Positions 20,130 through 29,011 are shown, numbered from the stretch's first letter. The stretch: DNA of 64,000 nucleotides from Variovorax sp. HW608 (GCF_900090195.1 NZ_LT607803.1:1116001-1180000); one strand, 5' to 3'. Numbers and translations are program-made. The notes: a model not told the origin generated them from the sequence alone.

Positions 20130-21050
20130 ATGGACAAGGAAGTCGATCCCGCCGTGCTCGGGGTCATCAATGAAAAGCGCCTCATGGGCGAAAAGCGCAC
20201 GCCGGTCGAAATCATCGCCAGGATGGGCGTGTTCGATGCGCGCGAAAAGGCCGCCGACCTCGCCTGGCTGGCCACCGGCGACAACCTCAACGTCATCGCC
20301 ACGCTCTGGGCGGAACTCGTGAACGTCGGCGCCGGCGGGCGCTGGTTCTATCTCGAATCGCTGAACCCGCAGGTCCGCATCGGCGGCGGCGCCCGCAGCG
20401 CCCAGCAGGCGCAGCGCGCCAAGGACCGGCTCGGCCTGCTCAAGCGCGCGCATGACGCGGACCGGGGCGTGCGCGTCGTGCTGCAGACCAACCGGGTGCC
20501 GGTGCTCGAGATGGAGTCCGACAAGTCGGCCCGGGTGTCGGTCCGCGTGCCGGACGACGAGGAATGGCACATCGCCGAGTGGGATGCAGACCGGCAGATC
20601 GCGCTGCTGGTGCGCGGCGCACGCGGCTGGATGCCGGGCGACGCCGACCTGCAGGCCGCGCGCGCCCGCGCCGCCATGCCCGAGCCGGCGCCCGAAGCGG
20701 ACGCACTCGCCGGCCCCGCATCGCCCGAAGAACTGCACGCGGCCGCGATGGAGCATTTGACCAAGCACTTCGCAGGCTACGGCTACAAGGCCGAGAACGT
20801 CACGGCCCAGGGGCTGGGCTGGGACATCGAGGTCTCGGACAAGAAGGGCAAGACGCTGCTGAAGATCGCGGTCAAGGGCACGAAGTCGGGCATGCCCGCC
20901 TTCCAGCTCACGAGCGCGGAACGCGCCTGCGCCAAGGCGGGCGATCCGTGGCGCCTCGCGGTGGTCAGCGACGCGCCCGGCCCGGCGGCGCAGCACAAGC
21001 TCTACCGGGGCTCCGAGGTCGACAGCGCGCCCGGGCTGCTGCCGTCGTAG
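20130..21050 (+). CDS. DUF3883-domain protein (nuclease-like fold, unknown function)
   Basis: This 306-residue protein has an N-terminal half with LMGEKRTPVEIIARMGVFD and an Arg-rich middle. The C-terminal 90 residues resemble DUF3883 (the NO VEIN C-terminal fold), seen as YGYKAENVTAQGLGWDIEV followed by LKIAVKGTKSG and an end helix. In most DUF3883 members the strand reads I-E-V-K-G; here the Glu is Ala, so a nuclease active site of the D...ExK kind would be incomplete. The ATG at 20130 starts a better-composed protein than the in-frame codon at 20079. It follows the hydrolase gene by 61 bases. Confidence 0.65.
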   Translation: MDKEVDPAVLGVINEKRLMGEKRTPVEIIARMGVFDAREKAADLAWLATGDNLNVIATLWAELVNVGAGGRWFYLESLNPQVRIGGGARSAQQAQRAKDRLGLLKRAHDADRGVRVVLQTNRVPVLEMESDKSARVSVRVPDDEEWHIAEWDADRQIALLVRGARGWMPGDADLQAARARAAMPEPAPEADALAGPASPEELHAAAMEHLTKHFAGYGYKAENVTAQGLGWDIEVSDKKGKTLLKIAVKGTKSGMPAFQLTSAERACAKAGDPWRLAVVSDAPGPAAQHKLYRGSEVDSAPGLLPS

Positions 21051-21065
21051 CCGTCGTAGCGCGGC

Positions 21066-23501
21066 TCAGCCCTCTTCCGCCAGCGCCAGCAACACATCGA
21101 GCAACACATCCGCGCCCCGCAGCAGGTCTGACGGCGCGGTGTGTTCGCGCGGGTTGTGGCTGATGCCCTCGGCGCTGGGCACGAAGATCATCGCCGAGGG
21201 ACACACGCGGGCCATCATCTGCGCGTCGTGCCCGGCGCCGGAGGTCATGCGCCGCGTCGCATGGCCGCGTGTCTGCGACGCCCGCTCGATGATCCGCACC
21301 AGCCGTTCGTCGAAGGCCACCGGTTCGAAGCGCACGAGGCGACGCGTCTCGATGCGCACCGACTGCTCGTCGGCGAGCCTGTCGACGAACACCGCCAGTT
21401 CCCGCTCGGCGCGTTGCAGCGTGGCCTCGTCGGTGTTCCTCAGATCGACGCTGGCCGTCGCCCGCGCCGGGATCACGTTGATGAGGTTCGGATGCAGGTC
21501 GATCGCCCCCACGGTCGCGACCTGGCTTGCGCCCAAGCGCAGCGCGAGTTCGCGCACGAACACCGAGATCGCGGCCGCGCAATAGCCGGCGTCGCGCCGC
21601 AGCCGCATCGGCGTCGTGCCCGCATGGTTGGACTGGCCAGTGATGGCGAATTCCTGCCACGAGATGCCCTGCAGGTTCTCGACCGCGCCGATCTGCACGC
21701 CTTCGGCTTCCATGACCGGCCCCTGCTCGATGTGCAGCTCCACGAAGGCATGCGGCACGATCGATCCGCACGGCATGTCGCCCGCGTAGCCGATGCGCGC
21801 CAGTTCGTCGCCCAGCCGCGCGCCATCGGTGCCGAGGGTGTCGAGCGCCTGCTGCAGCGCAAGGCCGCCGGCGTGCACCAGCGAGCCCATCATGTCGGGC
21901 TGGAAGCGCACGCCCTCCTCGTTGGTGAAGGCCGCGACCACGAGCGGGCGCTGCGTGACGATGCCGCGCTCGTTGAGCCAGCGCACCACTTCGAGGCCCG
22001 CCATCACGCCATAGTTGCCGTCGTAGCGCCCGCCGGTCGCGACGGTGTCGATGTGCGAGCCGGTCATCACCGGCGGCAGGTCGGTCTTGCCGCGCCGCAG
22101 GCCGAAGATGTTGCCGATGCGGTCGATGGAGACGTCGAGGCCCAGCTCACGCATCCACAGGGCGAGCTGGTCGCGGCCCTGGCGATCGGCGTCCGTCAGC
22201 GCGACGCGGCAGACGCCGCCGCCTTCGATCGCGCCGATGGCCGCGTGCGCCTCGATGCGCGAGAGGAGCGCCGCTTCGCCGATCGAGCGTTGCCGCAGCC
22301 ACTGCTGCTGCGCTTCGAGCACCTCGTGGTGCGACCGTCCGGCGAGGCTTTCATACACCGCCGGCGCGGTGGCGCCTTCGGTGTTGATCACGAGCACGCG
22401 GGCATCCGCCGTGAGGCCCGCCTGCTGGCGCCAGGCCTCGTCACGCGCGATGCGTTGGAGCGCCGCCAGGCCGGCGACGCCGGACTCTCCGGCGACCACC
22501 GGCACATCGCCGTGCGATCCGCCAGCCAGCACGCGCATCGCCTGCACGGCCTGCGCGTCCGACACCGTCATGAAGACATCGACGGCGGGCTGCAGGAAGC
22601 GCCATGCGAGCGGCGATGTCTCGCCGCACGCGAGACCGGCCATCACCGAATCCACGCTGCCGGTCGCGCGTGCCGGACGGCCTTGCAGCGCGCTTTGATA
22701 CAGGCAGTCCGCCTGCTCGGGCTCCGCGACGATGAAGCGCGGGCGTCGTTCGCCATAACGTTCCCAGAAGTGGCTCACGATGCCGGCGGCCAGTCCGCCC
22801 ACGCCGCCTTGCAGGATCACGTGCGTCCAGGGGCAGGCGTCGGAAGGCGCCGTCTCGAGCAGTTCTTCGGCGACGACGCCATAGCCTTGCATCACGTCGC
22901 GAGGCACTTCCTCATAGCCTTCGTACGAGGTGTCGGAGACCACCTCCCATCCGTTGACGCGCGCGAGGCGTGCGGCCTCTTCCACCGACTCGTCGTAGTT
23001 GCCGGTGATGCGGACGATCTCGGCGCCGAACGCGGCGATGGCGTCCTCGCGCTCCCGGCTCACCTGCGCGTGCAGCACGATCACGCAGCGGCAGCCGATG
23101 CTCTGCGCGGCGGCCGCAAGGGCACGGCCGTGATTGCCGTCGGTGGCGCTGATGACGACGAAATCGCGCAGCTTCGCGGCGTGCGTTCCGCGAAAGAGGT
23201 CCTCCGCTTGCCATGCACGGTCGGGCCAGCGGCGCAGCACCAGCCGGATGAGGGCATTGGGTGCACCGAGCGCCTTGAAGCTGCCGAGGCTGGAGCGCTT
23301 CGATTCATCCTTGAGCGTCAATCCGCCGATGCGAAGCGATGCCGCGAGGCCGGGCAGCGACCACGCGGGGGTCGGATGGGGCGAGAGCCGGTCCCAGGTC
23401 GAGAGCCGCTGCCGGCTGGCATGCCCCTCGGCGAGATTCAGGACAGCCTGCAGATCGGTTTCGTATGGACGGCGGGTGGCGTGGGAATTGAAGAGGAACA
23501 T
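21066..23501 (-). CDS. Fused diaminopropionate ammonia-lyase and carbamoylase-type M20 amidase
   Basis: This 811-residue single chain carries two complete enzymes. Residues 1 to about 390 are a diaminopropionate ammonia-lyase (YgeX type). Lys76 in LGSFKALG is the PLP lysine, and SATDGNHGRALA, QGGVGGLAAG and NTEG are present. Such lyases turn 2,3-diaminopropionate into pyruvate and two ammonia. After a linker at about 390-405, residues up to 811 form a hydantoinase/carbamoylase-family amidase with zinc ligands in TGSHIDTV (His483, Asp485), DGNYGV and the TNEEG pair. The start overlaps the stop region of the amidohydrolase gene (TGACATG). No stop or frame break lies between the halves. Confidence 0.85.
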   Translation of the reverse strand: MFLFNSHATRRPYETDLQAVLNLAEGHASRQRLSTWDRLSPHPTPAWSLPGLAASLRIGGLTLKDESKRSSLGSFKALGAPNALIRLVLRRWPDRAWQAEDLFRGTHAAKLRDFVVISATDGNHGRALAAAAQSIGCRCVIVLHAQVSREREDAIAAFGAEIVRITGNYDESVEEAARLARVNGWEVVSDTSYEGYEEVPRDVMQGYGVVAEELLETAPSDACPWTHVILQGGVGGLAAGIVSHFWERYGERRPRFIVAEPEQADCLYQSALQGRPARATGSVDSVMAGLACGETSPLAWRFLQPAVDVFMTVSDAQAVQAMRVLAGGSHGDVPVVAGESGVAGLAALQRIARDEAWRQQAGLTADARVLVINTEGATAPAVYESLAGRSHHEVLEAQQQWLRQRSIGEAALLSRIEAHAAIGAIEGGGVCRVALTDADRQGRDQLALWMRELGLDVSIDRIGNIFGLRRGKTDLPPVMTGSHIDTVATGGRYDGNYGVMAGLEVVRWLNERGIVTQRPLVVAAFTNEEGVRFQPDMMGSLVHAGGLALQQALDTLGTDGARLGDELARIGYAGDMPCGSIVPHAFVELHIEQGPVMEAEGVQIGAVENLQGISWQEFAITGQSNHAGTTPMRLRRDAGYCAAAISVFVRELALRLGASQVATVGAIDLHPNLINVIPARATASVDLRNTDEATLQRAERELAVFVDRLADEQSVRIETRRLVRFEPVAFDERLVRIIERASQTRGHATRRMTSGAGHDAQMMARVCPSAMIFVPSAEGISHNPREHTAPSDLLRGADVLLDVLLALAEEG

Positions 23502-23502
23502 G

Positions 23503-24681
23503 TCAGGCGGAACGTGGCAGCCGGATGCGCGCCAGCTCGGCGAAGTAGCGCGCACCGATGGGAAGGATCGAATCGTTGAAGTCGTAGCGCGCGTTGTGCA
23601 GCGGCACGGCGCCGGGGCTGTCGCCGTCGCCGTTGCCGATGAACACGAAGGCGCCGGGGATGTCTTGCAGGAAGCGGCCGAAGTCCTCGGAAATCATCAT
23701 CGGCGCCACGTTGCCGTCGACGCGCCCGGCGCCGGCGACGGCGCGCGCGGCCTCGACCGCGACCGGGACGCACTGCGGCCAGTTCACCGTGGGCGCGAAC
23801 TCGTGCGTGTAGTCGACGACACAGCTGGCGCCATGCGCGTGGCAGATGCCTTCGCACAAGGCACGCATGCGCTTCTCGAGCAGCGCATGCACCTGCGGCG
23901 CATAGCTGCGCGTGTCGCCCTTGATCACGACCTCGGTCGGGATCGCGTTGCGGATGCCGTCGGTGATGAACTCGGTGCACGAGACCACCGCCGGATGGCC
24001 CGGGTCCACCGAGCGCGCGACGATGGTCTGCAGCGCCAGAACGATCTCCGCACCAATGACCAGCGGATCGACCGCCATGTGCGGCCGCGCCGCATGCCCG
24101 CCGCGGCCGGTGATGCGGATCACGAAGTTGTCCTCGCTCGCCATGATGCCGCCCACGCGGGTCGCGAAGTGCCCGGTCGGCATGCCGGGGATGTTGTGCG
24201 CGCCGTAGATCTCGTCCATCGGGAAGCGCGCGAGCAGGCCGTCGGCCAGCATCGCGGCGGCGCCCTTGCCGTGCTCCTCGGCCGGCTGGAAGATGAAGCG
24301 CACGGTGCCGTCGAAGTCGCGGCCGGCTGCCAGCAACTGCGCGGCGCCGAGCAGCATCGCCATGTGGCCGTCGTGGCCGCAGGCGTGCATGCGGCCCGCG
24401 TTCGCCGAGGCGTAGGCACGGTCCTGCGCGGTCTCGTGCATCGCGAGGGCATCCATGTCGGCGCGCAGGCCGATGACGCCGGCGCCGGTGCCGACCTTCA
24501 GGTTCGCGACGACGCCGGTGCCGCCGATGCCACGATGCACTTCCAGCCCCAGCATCTCGAGGATCTGCGCGACGCGGCCCGCGGTGCGCTGCTCGTCGAA
24601 GCCGGTTTCCGGAAAGCGGTGGAAGTCATGGCGCCAGCGTACCCAGTCGGCTTCGGGCGCGGTGTGGTTCGTGGTTTCCAT
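23503..24681 (-). CDS. M20-family amidohydrolase (hippurate / N-acyl amino acid hydrolase type)
   Basis: This 392-residue di-zinc enzyme removes acyl groups from N-acyl amino acids. The metal site is seen in RADMDALAMHE, ACGHDGHMAML, PAEEHGKG (catalytic Glu pair) and the lid HAARPH; the last ligand is in SEDFGRF. There is no signal peptide, so it is cytoplasmic. The start at 24681 has AGGAG upstream. It is the first gene of a two-gene unit with the lyase-amidase fusion and diverges from an Lrp-type regulator, which probably controls both. Confidence 0.88.
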   Translation of the reverse strand: METTNHTAPEADWVRWRHDFHRFPETGFDEQRTAGRVAQILEMLGLEVHRGIGGTGVVANLKVGTGAGVIGLRADMDALAMHETAQDRAYASANAGRMHACGHDGHMAMLLGAAQLLAAGRDFDGTVRFIFQPAEEHGKGAAAMLADGLLARFPMDEIYGAHNIPGMPTGHFATRVGGIMASEDNFVIRITGRGGHAARPHMAVDPLVIGAEIVLALQTIVARSVDPGHPAVVSCTEFITDGIRNAIPTEVVIKGDTRSYAPQVHALLEKRMRALCEGICHAHGASCVVDYTHEFAPTVNWPQCVPVAVEAARAVAGAGRVDGNVAPMMISEDFGRFLQDIPGAFVFIGNGDGDSPGAVPLHNARYDFNDSILPIGARYFAELARIRLPRSA

Positions 24682-24740
24682 GATGGCCTGCTCCTGCCTT
24701 TGCGATGGACAGGATTCTTGGGGCATCATCGCGAGGAAAT

Positions 24741-24765
24741 TCACCACCTCTCGGCACATTGGTGA
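24741..24765. promoter_or_regulatory. Inverted repeat between amidohydrolase and Lrp genes
   Basis: TCACCA and TGGTGA form a perfect inverted pair with 13 bases between them. The flanks extend the match to AAATTCACCA and TGGTGATTTT with a single mismatch. The site sits in the 120-base divergent promoter region, so it could serve both genes. Lrp/AsnC proteins bind such AT-flanked palindromes, often beside their own gene. Assignment as the operator is inferred from position and symmetry. Confidence 0.5.
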
Positions 24766-24801
24766 TTTTTTTGTCTCATCAGTCGCCCCAAGGAGCATCG
24801 A

Positions 24802-25317
24802 ATGTCTCGAAGAATCGGCAAAAGCGGTCAGCCGGTGGCGCTCGATGCGCTCGACACCGCCCTGCTCGACCTCCTGCAGCGCGACGCCTCGCTGCCGGTG
24901 CGCACGCTGGCCGACCAGGTGGGGAGTTCGCCCGCCACCTGCCAGCGCCGCATCGCCCAGATGCGCGAATCGGGCGTGCTGCGAAAGCAGGTGGCGATCG
25001 TGGATCGCCAGCTCGTCGGGCGGCCGCTCACCGTGTTCGTTTCCGTCGAGCTCGACAAGCAGAATGCCGCCCTGCTCACTCAGTTCGAGAAACGCATGGC
25101 CGCCGAGGAAGACGTGATGGCCTGCTACGAGGTCTCGGGCGAGTTCGACTTCCTCATCATCGTCAACGCGGAGTCGATGGCGCAGTACCACGCGTTCACG
25201 CGCGAGGCCTTCTCGTCGAACAACAACGTGCGCAACTTCAAGAGCATGTTCGCGATGAACTGCTCGAAGTTCGAGACCCGCGTGCCGCTGCCGCCACCTG
25301 CGGGTGAGCCGGCCTGA
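24802..25317 (+). CDS. Lrp/AsnC-family transcriptional regulator
   Basis: In this 171-residue protein an N-terminal winged helix-turn-helix (about 12-65: LDTALLDLLQRDASLPVRTLADQ, then SSPATCQRRIAQM) is followed by the RAM/ACT-like ligand domain with SGEFDFLIIVNAESM. Members respond to amino acids and often control the divergent catabolic genes. Here those are the amidohydrolase and the diaminopropionate lyase-amidase fusion, so a diamino acid or its acyl form is a fitting effector, by inference only. Confidence 0.88.
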   Translation: MSRRIGKSGQPVALDALDTALLDLLQRDASLPVRTLADQVGSSPATCQRRIAQMRESGVLRKQVAIVDRQLVGRPLTVFVSVELDKQNAALLTQFEKRMAAEEDVMACYEVSGEFDFLIIVNAESMAQYHAFTREAFSSNNNVRNFKSMFAMNCSKFETRVPLPPPAGEPA

Positions 25318-25329
25318 ACGCGCCCTGGT

Positions 25330-25500
25330 TCAGGCTGGCACGGGCAGCTCGACGTCGAGGCCGCGGGCCTGGGCGATCAGCCGCGCCGCCGCATTGGCGG
25401 CCATTTCCATCCGCTTGACGTCGCGGGCGCCGAGATGGTCGCGCGCCTCGAGGCTGAATCCGCACAGCACGCCGTAGAGGCCGCCATCCGCACTCCTGGG
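25330..25500 (-). pseudogene. Tail fragment of a GAF-domain sensor gene
   Basis: The minus-strand frame encodes about 50 residues (ADGGLYGVLCGFSLEARDHL, then ARDVKRMEMAANAAARLI) matching the last strand and closing helix of a GAF domain as found in sensor kinases and c-di-GMP enzymes. The upstream part of the frame, towards 25590, has Arg-rich composition unlike protein. No start or N-terminal GAF half is present, so this looks like a 3' remnant left after a deletion. It is convergent with the Lrp gene. Confidence 0.55.
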
Positions 25501-25571
25501 TCCGGCGGATGGTACGCGGCGCACAATTCGACGACTCCGGCGGCCCGTGCGCTGCCGAGAAGGAGGCTTCC

Positions 25572-26975
25572 GTGCAAATGTTCCCGGCATCGAACGCTGG
25601 ACCGCAGGCCGCGCTGCGTGATCTGCTGCGCGCGGTGCCGCGGCGCTACCGGGCGCCGCCGCTGCCGGAGAGTCTCGAAGCGGCCGTTGCCGCAGGGAGC
25701 GAGGCTACGCTCGCATTCGCCATCGAAGCCGCGCGCGTCGCCGAGGAGCGGGGCGTCCCCGCGCCGGCAGCGCTCGGCGATGCCTTCACCGCCGCGCTGG
25801 CCGCGCTGATCCGGCGCGCCATGACGCCGGACGGCGGCGACCCGGTCTTCCAGGCGCAGGTGCTGCAGTCGCGCGACGCGCAGGTTCGCGACTGGGTGCA
25901 GATCGAGAGCGTGGCGGCGGCCGACGCGCGCACGGTGCGCGCCGCAGTCGATGCCTTCGCGCATCCGGGCAAGCTGCGCGACAGGCCGGAAGGCGCGCGG
26001 CGTGATGCCTTGTCGAGCCTGCATGCGCTGGCCGCGGGCGGCGAATGGCGCGCGCTGGCCGCCGGGGCCGAATCCCTTCTGGCGACGCTCGGCGACGACG
26101 AGTCGCGGCTCGAGAGCGGCCTGCACGATCTCGCCGTGCATCCCGCGTTGCGCAGGCGAATCCGGGCGCAAGCGATGAGCGCGCTGGAACCGGTCCGGCG
26201 CTACCGCGCGCTGCGTGCGCGCCGCGTGCCTCCGGCGGGCAGCGAGGTCGCACTGGACCAGGGCCGCGCCGCGGCGCGCGAGGGCGCACAGGCCGAGCAC
26301 GCGGCGGCGGAGGCGCTGAGACAGGTGACCGCCTTCCTGAACGACCTGGAAGGCGGCTCAGCACGCGGCTCGTACCGCGTGCTGCGCACCCTGCTCACGC
26401 CGCGCGAACTGTCGGGCGGTGGCGACCGCTCCAAGGAGGAGTGGGATGTGGCCATCGTGCGAAGCGCCGATGACGGGCCCGGCGATGTGGTCCTGCTGGC
26501 CGAGGTCAAGGCCGCGCCCGCCGCCGTCACGTCCGACATGCCGCGGCTGCTGCGCGGGCTCGCCCGCCTCGCGCAGGCCGACGCCGGCGCGGCCTTCACC
26601 TTCGCCTCGGTCGATGGCGCGGTACGGCTGCGCGGAAGCTCGCTGCGGGCACTCGATCCGCCCGGCCGCTCGCTGCCCGAGCCGGTGATCTACCTCTGCT
26701 CGGCGCCGACCGAATCGCGCCCCACGCTGCTCGGCGCGGCGGCCAAGGCCGTGCTGCTCTCGGAGCCCGCCAGTCTCGTCTTCGCCTGCGCGCTCGCCGA
26801 CGGCGCCGCGCCGCCGCACGCCGGCCTTCGGCCCGTGTGGGACGCCCTGCCGCACGAGACACGCCTGCGCGCGACGCTGAATCAATACGACACGGCCCGC
26901 CGCGCGCGCGATGCGATGCTCTACACGGGCGATCTGCGGGCCGCCGTCGAACTCATCAGGCGAGCGCAGTTCTGA
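25572..26975 (+). CDS. Uncharacterised protein with a PD-(D/E)xK-like motif
   Basis: This 467-residue soluble protein is not one that I recognise. Residues 1-260 are Ala/Arg/Leu-rich and helical. At 288-315 the sequence KEEWDVAIVRS, followed by VVLLAEVKAAP, places Asp292 and Glu311-x-Lys313 on successive strands, the layout of the PD-(D/E)xK nuclease core. The rest (about 320-467) is mixed. The GTG at 25572 is chosen because AAGGAGG ends five bases before it; an ATG follows two codons later. The 3' end overlaps the convergent oxidoreductase gene by 20 bases. A nuclease role is inferred from one motif only. Confidence 0.6.
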   Translation: MQMFPASNAGPQAALRDLLRAVPRRYRAPPLPESLEAAVAAGSEATLAFAIEAARVAEERGVPAPAALGDAFTAALAALIRRAMTPDGGDPVFQAQVLQSRDAQVRDWVQIESVAAADARTVRAAVDAFAHPGKLRDRPEGARRDALSSLHALAAGGEWRALAAGAESLLATLGDDESRLESGLHDLAVHPALRRRIRAQAMSALEPVRRYRALRARRVPPAGSEVALDQGRAAAREGAQAEHAAAEALRQVTAFLNDLEGGSARGSYRVLRTLLTPRELSGGGDRSKEEWDVAIVRSADDGPGDVVLLAEVKAAPAAVTSDMPRLLRGLARLAQADAGAAFTFASVDGAVRLRGSSLRALDPPGRSLPEPVIYLCSAPTESRPTLLGAAAKAVLLSEPASLVFACALADGAAPPHAGLRPVWDALPHETRLRATLNQYDTARRARDAMLYTGDLRAAVELIRRAQF

Positions 26976-28020
26976 CGATCGAGCCGCTGCGCGCGGCCTC
27001 CACGATGGCTTCGGTGACGAGCAGGTTCTGAAGTCCGTCACGGGCACTGACGAGCGGCATGGCTTCCCCGCGGATGACCTGGACGAAATGCTCGATCTGG
27101 CGCGCCAGCGGATCGTCGCGCTCGATCTCGAACACGCTGACGTCGAAGGGCTTCCACCAGGAGCGCTCGCCCGCCTCGCCGTAGGTCTTCAGCCGCATCG
27201 TCGGAATCGACAGCGAGCCGAAGGTGCCGGCAATGAGGTAGCAGTCCTCGTCCGGATAGGCCGCATAGGCCTTGTTCTCCTGTGAGGTCTGCTCCCAGCT
27301 GCGTGCGCTTGCGGCGGTGTCGGAGAGCATGAAGGTTGCGAGCGCGCCGCTGGCGAAGCGCAGGTTGACGGCAACCGTGTCTTCCACCGGAAAGCGGCGC
27401 GTCGCATTCGACGAGAACGCCTGCACGGCAACGATGTCGCCGCACAGCATGCGCAGGTTGTGCACCTCGTGGATCATGTTCAGCAGGATCGGGCCGCCGC
27501 CCGGCTCGCGACGCCATGGTGCATCGGCGAAGTACTGGTCGGGCTTGAAGAACAACGCGCTCCCCACGACGGCGACCAGCGCCCCGAGGCGGCCTTCGTC
27601 GATCACCTGCCTGGCGCGCGCCATGATCGGACTGTGCGCGCGGTGGTGGCCGATCAGCACCTTGGCCCGGGCCTCGTCCACGGCGCGAACCAGCGCCTTC
27701 GCTTCCTTGACGGTGGGCGCGATCGGCTTTTCCAGCAACGCCGGCATGCCTGCGGCAATGCAGCACATCGCGTGTTCGACATGCAATTGATTCGGTGTCG
27801 CGAGGATCACGCCGTCCGGGCGGTCCCTTTCGAAGAGTTCGTCGAGCGACCTGTAGAGCGGCACCCCCGCCCGACTGGCGATGGCTTGGGCGGCCGGCGC
27901 CGGATCGACGATGGCGGAGAGCGCGCAGCTTGCGCTGCGCAGTGCGACGCCCATGTGCGCCTGGCCGATGTACCCGGCGCCGGCCACGGCGATGCGGACT
28001 CTTGGGATGTGTGTAGGCAT
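26956..28020 (-). CDS. Gfo/Idh/MocA-family oxidoreductase
   Basis: This 354-residue protein has an N-terminal Rossmann fold with VAGAGYIGQAH at about 12-22 and the family signature ALLEKPIAPTVKEAK near residue 95-110, whose EKP lysine is catalytic. The C-terminal alpha/beta substrate domain contains GGGPILLNMIHEVHNLRML with the usual Gly-rich and His residues. Members oxidise or reduce sugars, inositols or similar polyols with NAD(P). It diverges from a LysR gene across 67 bases, which probably controls it. Confidence 0.85.
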   Translation of the reverse strand: MPTHIPRVRIAVAGAGYIGQAHMGVALRSASCALSAIVDPAPAAQAIASRAGVPLYRSLDELFERDRPDGVILATPNQLHVEHAMCCIAAGMPALLEKPIAPTVKEAKALVRAVDEARAKVLIGHHRAHSPIMARARQVIDEGRLGALVAVVGSALFFKPDQYFADAPWRREPGGGPILLNMIHEVHNLRMLCGDIVAVQAFSSNATRRFPVEDTVAVNLRFASGALATFMLSDTAASARSWEQTSQENKAYAAYPDEDCYLIAGTFGSLSIPTMRLKTYGEAGERSWWKPFDVSVFEIERDDPLARQIEHFVQVIRGEAMPLVSARDGLQNLLVTEAIVEAARSGSIVRTALA

Positions 28021-28087
28021 GGCGCAAGATTACTTATTCCACCGATTTTTATAATCAAACCAATCATGGTTTCATAAATCACGCAAC

Positions 28088-29011
28088 GTGCACAATCTTC
28101 CGAACCTCGACGACCTGCATGTGTTCTGCACCGTGGCGCAGCGCGCGAGCTTCGTGGCAACGGCGACCGAACTCGGCGTCTCCCAGGCGTTCGTGAGCAA
28201 GCGCATCGGCGTCCTTGAAAAGCAACTCGGCGTGCGCCTGTTCCACCGCACCACGCGGCGCGTACGCATCAGCGAAGACGGCGAGCTCATCTATGCGGCG
28301 GCCCGCAAGGTCCTGGAAGACGTCGGCAGCATGTCGGAATTGGCCAGCAGCGCCAAGGGCGAGCCGAGCGGACAACTGCGGATCAGCACCAGCTTGCGCC
28401 TCGGCCGCAATCACGTATCGCATGTGCTGTCGCTGCTGCAGCGGCGCTACCCCAAGCTCGACATCTGGCTCGAGCTGCTGGACCGCCGCGTCGACCTGGT
28501 CGAAGAGGGATACGACATCGACATCCGCATCGGAGAGCCCACTCAGCCGCAACTGATCGCGCACCGCATCGCCCTGGGCAGCCGCATCCTCTGCGCGGCG
28601 CCGAGCTACATCGAGCGCTGCGGTCAACCCCGGTCATTGGCGGAACTGGCGCAGCACGAGTGCCTTGTCTTCCGCGATCGCGAACAGGCTTTCGGCGTGT
28701 GGCGCCTGCAAGGCCCGGGCGGCATGGACACCGTGAAGGTGACCGGCCGTTTCGGATCGAACCACAGCGACGTCGTGCTCAACTGGGGCATCGACGGCAA
28801 CGGCATCCTGCTGCTGTCGGTCTGGGACATTGCCGCGCACCTGAAGGACGGCACGCTGGTGCGGGTGCTGCCGGACTATCGCGAACCTGCGGACGTGTGG
28901 GCCATGACCAGCAGCCGGTCGCGGGACTCGGCCAAGGTCCGCGTTTGCGTCGAGTTCATGAAGCGCCACCTCAGCAAGGGCAAGTTCGCGCTGGACACGA
29001 GACTGCCGTAA
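28088..29011 (+). CDS. LysR-family transcriptional regulator
   Basis: This 307-residue protein has an N-terminal winged helix-turn-helix (FCTVAQRASFVATATELG, then SQAFVSKRIGVLEKQLGV at about 12-48) and a periplasmic-binding-like effector domain from about 92 on. The start is a GTG at 28088, without a clear ribosome binding site; no ATG lies in a better place. It is transcribed away from the Gfo/Idh oxidoreductase gene, the usual layout for a LysR protein and its target. Confidence 0.87.
   Translation: MHNLPNLDDLHVFCTVAQRASFVATATELGVSQAFVSKRIGVLEKQLGVRLFHRTTRRVRISEDGELIYAAARKVLEDVGSMSELASSAKGEPSGQLRISTSLRLGRNHVSHVLSLLQRRYPKLDIWLELLDRRVDLVEEGYDIDIRIGEPTQPQLIAHRIALGSRILCAAPSYIERCGQPRSLAELAQHECLVFRDREQAFGVWRLQGPGGMDTVKVTGRFGSNHSDVVLNWGIDGNGILLLSVWDIAAHLKDGTLVRVLPDYREPADVWAMTSSRSRDSAKVRVCVEFMKRHLSKGKFALDTRLP

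Noticed and set aside
21066..23501. Idea that the lyase and amidase are two genes with a missed stop
   Set aside because: The frame is continuous and the linker has normal protein composition. I cannot exclude a base error, but nothing in the sequence suggests it.
21141..23579. 812-codon plus-strand frame opposite the lyase-amidase fusion
   Set aside because: Composition of a shadow; the minus-strand frame has full catalytic motifs.
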